The position numbers and the translations under genes are program-made. Of a stretch of DNA of 5,455 nucleotides, positions 1 to 4,048 are shown piece by piece. Each line of letters opens with the position of its first letter. Positions within the stretch are counted from its first letter, which is position 1. The notes under the pieces were generated by a model that saw nothing but the letters and a program-made list of their open reading frames with translations, was not told the DNA's origin and did no database searches. Origin of the DNA: Clostridia bacterium (GTDB lineage: Bacteria; Bacillota; Clostridia; Christensenellales; Aristaeellaceae); the NCBI GenBank assembly GCA_017469605.1, contig JAFUGB010000258.1:1-5455 (forward strand), read 5' to 3'.

Positions 1-600
1 GAATCGCCGGATTCTTTCACGAATGCCTTTAAGAGTTTTCATCACGTTACGCCTACGGAAGTACGAAGCGGAGAAGCATACCGGGTCGTTTCTCCCATTC
101 AACTAACGCTCAGCGTAAAAGGAGGAAAAAACATGGACGTGAAGATCCAAAAGAAAGGTGGATTTGCAGTAGCCGGAATCAAATGGGACAATATCGAGTC
201 CTCGTCCTGTCCTGCGGTTTGGGATCAGCTCTACGAAAAGTACGATCATGACACCCTTTCTCGTTTGGGGAACGGTCAAAGCTACGGGATGTGCTTTGAT
301 GTGGAAAACCCAAGCAGGATCAACTATATGGCCTGCTACCATGTCAGCGACGTTTCCAAGGCAAGGGAAATGGAACTTGAGGTCATGGAGATCAAGGAAG
401 CCGCGTATGCTGTCCTGTCGTTAAAGGGGCCGGTTCCCGGCTGTATTCACGAGGGCTGGAAATACGCTATGGAAGTGTTTTTACCGGAGCAGGGCTATAT
501 GCACGCGGGAACGCCCGACTTTGAGGTCTATTCCGCAGGAGATATGTACAGCCCTGATTATAAGATGGAGCTTTGGATTCCGCTCTCCAAGAAAGAATAA
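1..600 (+). CDS. AraC-family transcriptional regulator with C-terminal GyrI-like effector domain (5' end cut by window)
   Basis: Frame 1 is open from the first base to the TAA at 598-600, giving 199 residues. The first ~22 residues (ESPDSFTNAFKSFHHVTPTE) are the second helix-turn-helix and signature of an AraC DNA-binding domain. A short linker with an LSVKGGKN stretch leads into about 155 residues of GyrI-like (SoxS/Rob C-terminal, BmrR-like) ligand-binding domain ending in MELWIPL. That layout is known for single-component AraC regulators that sense small or multidrug-like molecules; the ligand here is unknown. The first helix-turn-helix lies before the window. The ATG at 133 has an excellent ribosome site (AAAGGAGG, 118-125, 7-nt spacing), but the upstream codons match the family, so 133 is not the only or primary start. 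The gene is followed by hairpins at 665-720. The family call is firm; upstream intactness cannot be seen. Confidence 0.88.
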   Translation, partial: ESPDSFTNAFKSFHHVTPTEVRSGEAYRVVSPIQLTLSVKGGKNMDVKIQKKGGFAVAGIKWDNIESSSCPAVWDQLYEKYDHDTLSRLGNGQSYGMCFDVENPSRINYMACYHVSDVSKAREMELEVMEIKEAAYAVLSLKGPVPGCIHEGWKYAMEVFLPEQGYMHAGTPDFEVYSAGDMYSPDYKMELWIPLSKKE

Positions 601-664
601 GCAGTAATCAAGAGGTCGACAGGTAAATATGCCGCAGTCCTCTTTCCATGAAAACTGAATAACC

Positions 665-682
665 GCCACCCCTCGAAGTGGC
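665..682 (+). repeat. Small hairpin directly before the 683-720 stem-loop
   Basis: GCCAC (665-669) pairs with GTGGC (678-682) around an 8-base loop. It abuts the next stem-loop with no spacer. It is probably part of the 3' UTR structure of the AraC-type gene; alone it is too short to be decisive. Confidence 0.4.
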
Positions 683-720
683 ACAAAAGCAGTAAGTCTA
701 AAAAGATTTGCTGCTTTTGT
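683..720 (+). terminator. Long stem-loop, probable terminator of the AraC-type gene
   Basis: The arm at 683-699 pairs with 704-720 over 17 bp, with two G-T wobbles (693/710 and 696/707) and an AAAA loop at 700-703. The 3' arm ends in CTTTTGT. A looser T-rich stretch (TAATTTTTCTTT) follows at about 727-738 instead of a U-tract directly after the stem. It starts 83 bases after the AraC stop and lies before the next promoter, so transcription termination is the simplest reading. Confidence 0.6.
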
Positions 721-761
721 TATCCATAATTTTTCTTTGTGAGTAAAGAGTTCAATAAATA

Positions 762-825
762 TGTAAAGGAACCTTGACAACAGCGTTTTTCTGTGATAAT
801 ATGAAAATGTAAAGGAACCTTGTCG
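762..825 (+). promoter_or_regulatory. Paired operator-like repeats bracketing the promoter
   Basis: ATGTAAAGGAACCTTG occurs identically at 761-776 and 807-822, 46 bases apart. Each copy has the palindromic core AAGG-AA-CCTT. The first extends to an 18-bp imperfect palindrome, TGTAAAGGAACCTTGACA (762-779), with 7 of 8 arm bases pairing; its right end is the -35 hexamer. The second copy (808-825) is less symmetric and covers the expected transcription start. This layout fits binding by a dimeric repressor. The adjacent XRE protein is the obvious candidate, which is an inference. Confidence 0.6.
774..802 (+). promoter_or_regulatory. Sigma-A type promoter of the XRE/membrane-protein unit
   Basis: A perfect -35 TTGACA (774-779) is followed after 17 bases by TAATAT (797-802), preceded by an extended -10 TG at 794-795. 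An alternative -10, GATAAT (795-800), would give a 15-base spacer. The start of transcription would fall around 808-810, inside the second direct repeat. Confidence 0.7.
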
Positions 826-842
826 TTAAAGGGGTGAGTTTC

Positions 843-1058
843 TTGGAAAACAGAGTTGAGGAATTACGAAAATCTTTGAGCATGAACCAAGAAGAATTTG
901 CAAAGGCCCTTAAAGTTTCAAGACAAACTATCAGCTCGATAGAAACGGGAAAATATAACCCGTCTTTGGATCTTGCCTTTGCAATATCGGATTTTTTTGG
1001 AAAAAGCATTGAGGACATCTTCATACACGAAAGGAGCGCTATACATGAAAAAGAGTAA
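843..1058 (+). CDS. Small XRE-family (Cro/cI-type) helix-turn-helix regulator
   Basis: The 71-residue protein is almost entirely one HTH domain: ELRKSLSMNQEEFAKALKVS, then RQTISSIETGKYNPSLDLAF, then FFGKSIEDIF. The recognition helix is around residues 25-34. This is the short Firmicute type often encoded beside membrane proteins. The TTG at 843 is preferred as start because AAAGGGGTGA (828-837) is a ribosome site 5 bases away and family members typically begin M-x-N-R-x-x-E-L-R. The in-frame GTG at 834 would lie inside that ribosome site and add three residues. The last 14 bases overlap the next gene, implying translational coupling. It probably represses its own promoter through the repeats at 761-825. 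There is no sensor domain, so any signal would have to come from a partner. Confidence 0.88.
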   Translation: MENRVEELRKSLSMNQEEFAKALKVSRQTISSIETGKYNPSLDLAFAISDFFGKSIEDIFIHERSAIHEKE

Positions 1059-1503
1059 CTTAATTACTGGCGGTCTGTATACCATTGTTGGGGCGGTTTT
1101 TCTTATTTCAGCAATCTGCATTGCAATCCATTCTGATAGTAAGATTGGTGGCATTTTTTTCGGGCTTGCCAGCGCGGGAATCGCTACGGGCATCGGGATG
1201 ATCTGCCAATATTTCTATTGGAGCAGTCCAAAGAACCGAGAAAGGTATCTGGAAAGGCAAACAGAGATTGAAATTGAACAGCGCGATGAATTAAACACAA
1301 AACTTCGAGATAAGTCTGGACGGTATGCGTATGTGCTGGGCATTCACACTATCTGCATTTCGATGCTCGTGTTCTCGATATTAGGCGCTCTTGATATCGT
1401 AAGGGATTCCGTCCTGATCGTGGCCTTTTTAGGCGGCTACCTATTGTTTCAAGGAATCATTGGCATTGTCATCTTTAATCACTTGTTGAAAAAATACAAG
1501 TAG
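1045..1503 (+). CDS. Four-helix integral membrane protein of unknown function, partner of the XRE regulator
   Basis: The protein has 152 residues. Hydrophobic segments lie at about 6-28, 33-58, 95-117 and 122-147. Between the second and third is a charged stretch (about 61-92, SPKNRERYLERQTEIEIEQR and onward), rich in Glu and Arg, likely a cytoplasmic loop or short helix. The C-terminus is HLLKKYK. The ATG at 1045 has AAGGAG (1031-1036) at 8-nt spacing. A longer frame opening at TTG 973 lacks a ribosome site and would overlap the HTH gene heavily. It resembles in kind the small multi-helix DUF proteins paired with XRE regulators in Firmicutes (the DUF2178 and DUF3796 groups come to mind), but I cannot assign a family. 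A role in membrane sensing or in holding the regulator at the membrane is a guess from context. Confidence 0.82.
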   Translation: MKKSNLITGGLYTIVGAVFLISAICIAIHSDSKIGGIFFGLASAGIATGIGMICQYFYWSSPKNRERYLERQTEIEIEQRDELNTKLRDKSGRYAYVLGIHTICISMLVFSILGALDIVRDSVLIVAFLGGYLLFQGIIGIVIFNHLLKKYK

Positions 1504-1528
1504 TCAGAGCACTGACAATCAAGAGGGT

Positions 1529-1723
1529 ATGAGGACAGCACAGCCGGGACGGATCACAGATGAACGGTTTACGGAGTTGTCCGGCGGCTACGAGGCGGAG
1601 CAGAAGCAGCTCAAAGACCGCGGGGCCAAGCTGGAAGCGGAGCTTTCCAAAGCAGAGGAGGACATGGCCAACGCGGACTGCTTCTTGAAGGCCGTTCAAA
1701 AGTACATAGATTTGCCGGCGTAA
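1529..1723 (+). pseudogene. Remnant of a large serine recombinase (coiled-coil/zinc-ribbon-distal region)
   Basis: The reading frame gives GRITDERFTELSGGYEAEQ, then a charged helix (KQLKDRGAKLEAELSKAEED), then an ANADCFLKAVQKYIDLP-like stretch. This pattern is typical of the coiled-coil segment after the zinc ribbon in large serine recombinases of clostridial transposons and integrative elements (Tn4451 TndX-like). The catalytic resolvase domain, recombinase domain and zinc ribbon are absent, as is the C-terminal end. Similarity appears to begin near 1547. A PEL motif resembling the next conserved block reappears in another frame at 1726, suggesting a frameshift near 1715-1726. The ATG at 1529 has a ribosome site too close to be convincing. 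It is read as a decayed fragment rather than a 64-aa gene. Confidence 0.7.
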
Positions 1724-1829
1724 TGCCTGAACTATCCGGCGCAATGCGCAAGCGCAGAATGGGCATAGAAAAAGCTTTACACTTCTATTATTTCTTTACC
1801 TCACATAAACTAAAGCCCACAGAAGAAAG

Positions 1830-1887
1830 CAGGAAAATTTCTCAGGAACAGGCTTGCTTGTTCCATCGGAAATTTTCCTGTTTTTTT
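1830..1887 (+). terminator. Strong intrinsic terminator with nested hairpin
   Basis: CAGGAAAATTT (1830-1840) pairs perfectly with AAATTTTCCTG (1870-1880) and is followed directly by seven Ts (1881-1887). Inside, GGAACAGG (1845-1852) pairs with CTTGTTCC (1857-1864), with one wobble and a CTTG loop. On the + strand it would stop transcription from the left part. It also lies 32 bases past the LysR stop, but the opposite-strand tail (CTTTCTTCT) is a weaker U-tract, so bidirectional use is only possible. The stretch 1724-1829 holds nothing else I can support. Confidence 0.85.
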
Positions 1888-1911
1888 ATGCCCTCAAAAC
1901 GGGGCTTTCCA

Positions 1912-2859
1912 TCATTCTCTCAGCATGGGGAGCAGCGCTGTAAAAGCTTTCATGGGCGGAGTCATGGCCCGCTTTTTCTTGGAGAACAGGGAAATGTGCC
2001 GCCGGGCGATATATTGGGGCAGGCGATAATAACATAAACGGTCGGCGGCAGCCTCCCGGCGGGCCAGCATTTCGCTTAAAAAGGTGCAGCCCATGCCGTC
2101 GGCGGCCAGGTGATAGCAAACGATCTGGTGGTCGGTCATCAGCCGCACGCGGGGACGGAAGCCGGCGGCGGCAAACAGCCTGTCGGCCCGGGCGCGGGTA
2201 TCGTTGCCCTCCTTGAGCAGCAGAAAGCTCGCTTCCTCAAAAAAGCGCAGCGGCACCTCCGGATGCCCGTCGGGAATGCCCGCGCCGCTCAGCGCGTCAG
2301 GGGGTACCCGGTACGCCGCCGCCAGCTCGTTCAGGGGAGAATGCCTTGGCACGGCCAGCAGCAGCTCCTCCTCCACGCAGACCGTTTGTTCAAACAGCGA
2401 AGGATCAAAATCGCCATTGTCCACCACAAAGTCCAGCGTACCGCTCAATAACTCCTGCTGCAGGGCTGGGGTGTGGGCTTCGTGCAGCTGCAGGTCAATG
2501 CCCGGGTATTGGCTGGAAAAGGACGAAAGCAAGGGCGACAGCACATAGGAGGTAAACAGCGCTGTGCCGCCCAGCGCCAGGCTTCCGGTGACCAGGCTTT
2601 CAATATTGCCGATTTCCGATTGAAAATCCTGCTCAATGGACATGATCTGCATCACCGCCCGTATGTAGGCCTTTCCGGTTTCGGTCAGTGTGACGGGCAA
2701 TGTGCTGCGGTCAAAAATGGGACTGCCGATTCGCGCTTCGGCTTTTTTTACCATCAGGCTCAGGGAGGACTGGCTGATGAACATGGCCTCCGCGGCCTTG
2801 GAAAAGCTTTGGTGCCGGAAAACCTCATATACATACTGCATTTCATGGAATGAATTCAT
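1912..2859 (-). CDS. LysR-type transcriptional regulator, divergent from the TRAP genes
   Basis: The protein has 315 residues, a normal LysR length. Residues ~4-62 form the winged HTH: FRHQSFSKAAEAMFISQSSL, then VKKAEARIGSPIFDRSTLPV, then TLTETG. A linker helix follows to about 90. The effector domain begins VTGSLALGGTALFTSYVLSP and has the usual second-subdomain elements (LLAVPRHSPL, about 167-176; DGMGCTFLSEML, about 254-265). The ATG at 2859 has GGAGG 7 bases upstream (CCTCC at 2867-2871 on the + strand); 33 further in-frame codons upstream run through the promoter region and are not protein-like. The FDRST-P-x-x-LTE version is common in Firmicute LysR proteins. Its divergent position suggests it controls the TRAP operon and itself, with an inducer probably related to the transported solute. 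The ligand cannot be read from the sequence. Confidence 0.92.
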   Translation of the reverse strand: MNSFHEMQYVYEVFRHQSFSKAAEAMFISQSSLSLMVKKAEARIGSPIFDRSTLPVTLTETGKAYIRAVMQIMSIEQDFQSEIGNIESLVTGSLALGGTALFTSYVLSPLLSSFSSQYPGIDLQLHEAHTPALQQELLSGTLDFVVDNGDFDPSLFEQTVCVEEELLLAVPRHSPLNELAAAYRVPPDALSGAGIPDGHPEVPLRFFEEASFLLLKEGNDTRARADRLFAAAGFRPRVRLMTDHQIVCYHLAADGMGCTFLSEMLARREAAADRLCYYRLPQYIARRHISLFSKKKRAMTPPMKAFTALLPMLRE

Positions 2860-2882
2860 GTCCGCGCCTCCAAGATATTGAT

Positions 2883-2917
2883 AAACACAAATATCTTTTA
2901 TTGATAAATTTGTGTTT
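2883..2917. promoter_or_regulatory. Candidate LysR operator: 10-bp inverted repeat
   Basis: AAACACAAAT (2883-2892) and ATTTGTGTTT (2908-2917) form a perfect inverted repeat with a 15-base spacer. The same region has a 10-bp direct repeat TATTGATAAA (2876-2885 and 2899-2908, 23 bases apart) and a smaller palindrome TTTAT-TG-ATAAA (2897-2908). The site covers the -35 of the rightward promoter and the expected start of the leftward transcript. That suits LysR activation of the transporter combined with autorepression. Binding is inferred, not seen. Confidence 0.55.
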
Positions 2918-2928
2918 GCATATATTAT
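2901..2928 (+). promoter_or_regulatory. Candidate promoter of the TRAP operon
   Basis: TTGATA (2901-2906), a 16-base spacer and TATTAT (2923-2928) each match the sigma-A consensus at 5 of 6 positions. An alternative pair is TTGCAT (2916-2921) with TATAGT (2939-2944) at 17 bases. The leader to the binding-protein start is about 85 nt. Confidence 0.5.
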
Positions 2929-2952
2929 AAACCTGTTGTATAGTAAATGCAA
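2924..2952 (-). promoter_or_regulatory. Candidate promoter of the LysR gene
   Basis: On the - strand, a perfect TATAAT (2929 down to 2924) lies 17 bases after TTGCAT (2952 down to 2947). Its -10 overlaps the -10 of the rightward promoter almost completely, so the two polymerase sites would exclude each other. The transcript would start near 2917, at the edge of the inverted repeat. Confidence 0.5.
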
Positions 2953-3021
2953 CTTCATTCATTGTATCCAGTATACAAAATGTGAAGCGCATGAAAAACG
3001 GACGGAAAGAAGGAAATGAAA

Positions 3022-3969
3022 ATGAAAAAGCTGATTGCCGTTGTGCTTACCCTGACGCTCGTTGGCGCCGCGTTTTCCGCTTTGGCTGACGGCCTGACCT
3101 TCACCACCGGCGGCACCTCTGGTACCTATTACGCCTTTGGCAATGTGCTGGCGCAGTATATCACCAATCATTCCGATGTTTCCGTTACGGCGGTGGCCGG
3201 CAATGGATCGGCGGCCAATATAGACCTGCTGGATTTGGGCGACGCCCAGCTGGCCCTGGTGCAGAACGACGTGGCCAGCTACGCCTACAACGGCCTCAAT
3301 AACTACGCGGGCGAGGCGATCACCAGCTTCACCGCCCTGGCCGCTTTATATACCGAAACCGTGCAGCTTATTACCTGCAATCCCGATATCAAGAGCGTGG
3401 CCGATCTGAAGGGCAAAAACGTTTCCATCGGCTCCGCCGGCTCGGGCGTATACTTTAACGCCCTGGATTTCCTGGCGGCTTATGATCTGACCATTGACGA
3501 TATCAATCCCCAGTACCAGAGCTTTGGTGATTCCGCCGAGTCCCTGAAGGATGGCAAGATCGACGCGGCCTTTGTGGTGGCTGGAGCCCCCACCCCCGCC
3601 GTGACCGACCTGTGCACCACCAAGGGCGCATATCTGGTGAACCTGGATGACGATCATGTGGCGAAGCTCCAGGAGATCTCCGCGGCCTACACCAAGAGCA
3701 TCATCCCGGCCGGTACCTATGAGGGCATCGATGCCGATACCGTCACCGTGGGCATCATGGCCACCATCATCGCCAATGACGATGTGACCGATGATCAGGC
3801 GTATACCATTGTCAAGACCATTTTTGACAATGCCGCCGCCATCACCGAAGCGCACGCCAAGGGCGCGGAGCTTGATCTGGCGTATGCTTCCAACTGCGGC
3901 CTGCCCTACCATCCCGGCGCGGCCCGGTTCTTTGCCGAGCATGATATCGCCGTGGCCACCGCGGACTGA
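3022..3969 (+). CDS. TAXI-family TRAP transporter substrate-binding protein
   Basis: The extracytoplasmic solute receptor of a TRAP transporter has 315 residues, typical for the family. It starts with a signal peptide: KK, a hydrophobic core LIAVVLTLTLVGAAF, and a likely cleavage after SALA (residue ~22). Family blocks follow: TTGGTSGTYYAFGNVLAQYI (28-47), LGDAQLALVQNDVASYAYNG (72-91), LKGKNVSIGSAGSGV (129-143) and LPYHPGAARFFAEH (294-307). TAXI proteins studied elsewhere bind glutamate, 2-oxoglutarate or similar acids; the ligand here is open. The ATG at 3022 is chosen because AAGGA (3010-3014) is 7 bases upstream; the in-frame ATG at 3016 would have almost no spacing and adds only MK. No cysteine is present at the signal cleavage region, so there is no lipoprotein anchor. 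It is followed after 79 bases by the permease gene. Confidence 0.95.
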   Translation: MKKLIAVVLTLTLVGAAFSALADGLTFTTGGTSGTYYAFGNVLAQYITNHSDVSVTAVAGNGSAANIDLLDLGDAQLALVQNDVASYAYNGLNNYAGEAITSFTALAALYTETVQLITCNPDIKSVADLKGKNVSIGSAGSGVYFNALDFLAAYDLTIDDINPQYQSFGDSAESLKDGKIDAAFVVAGAPTPAVTDLCTTKGAYLVNLDDDHVAKLQEISAAYTKSIIPAGTYEGIDADTVTVGIMATIIANDDVTDDQAYTIVKTIFDNAAAITEAHAKGAELDLAYASNCGLPYHPGAARFFAEHDIAVATAD

Positions 3970-3993
3970 TAACAGTTTTGTACGATCCAGGGA

Positions 3994-4020
3994 GGGGCTG
4001 TGGCGCTGTACCGCAGCCCC
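3994..4020 (+). promoter_or_regulatory. GC-rich stem-loop between binding-protein and permease genes (attenuator or 3'-end stabiliser)
   Basis: GGGGCTGTGG (3994-4003) pairs with CCGCAGCCCC (4011-4020) over 10 bp, with one G-T wobble and a 7-base loop. The tail after it (GTCTTTG) is a poor U-tract, so full termination is unlikely. In transport operons such a stem after the binding-protein gene commonly protects the upstream mRNA or partly stops transcription, giving more binding protein than permease. Confidence 0.6.
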
Positions 4021-4048
4021 GTCTTTGTAACAGGGAAGGAGCTTGATC

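Noticed and set aside
133..600. Standalone GyrI-like domain gene starting at 133
   Set aside because: The same frame is open upstream to base 1 and encodes an AraC DNA-binding domain end, so the main product is the longer protein. Internal initiation is kept as a finding only.
610..644. Possible stem AAGAGG/CCTCTT after the AraC stop
   Set aside because: Only 6 bp pair around a 23-base loop, which is too weak against chance.
834..842. GTG at 834 as start of the XRE gene
   Set aside because: It lies within the ribosome binding sequence that serves the TTG at 843; the TTG start also gives the family's usual N-terminus.
973..1044. Upstream TTG start at 973 for the membrane protein
   Set aside because: It has no ribosome site, overlaps the XRE gene by 86 bases, and the extra residues are unlike a membrane-protein start. 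ATG 1045 has a clear AAGGAG.
1723..2037. 104-codon + strand open frame after the recombinase remnant
   Set aside because: It runs through the terminator hairpin and into the antisense of the LysR 3' end; no ribosome site or domain is visible.
2110..2853. Several + strand open frames within the LysR gene
   Set aside because: They overlap each other and the LysR gene in antisense, and have biased composition and no domains.
2860..2958. N-terminal extension of the LysR protein to 2958
   Set aside because: It would translate through the promoter region; the ATG at 2859 has GGAGG at good spacing and matches LysR N-termini.
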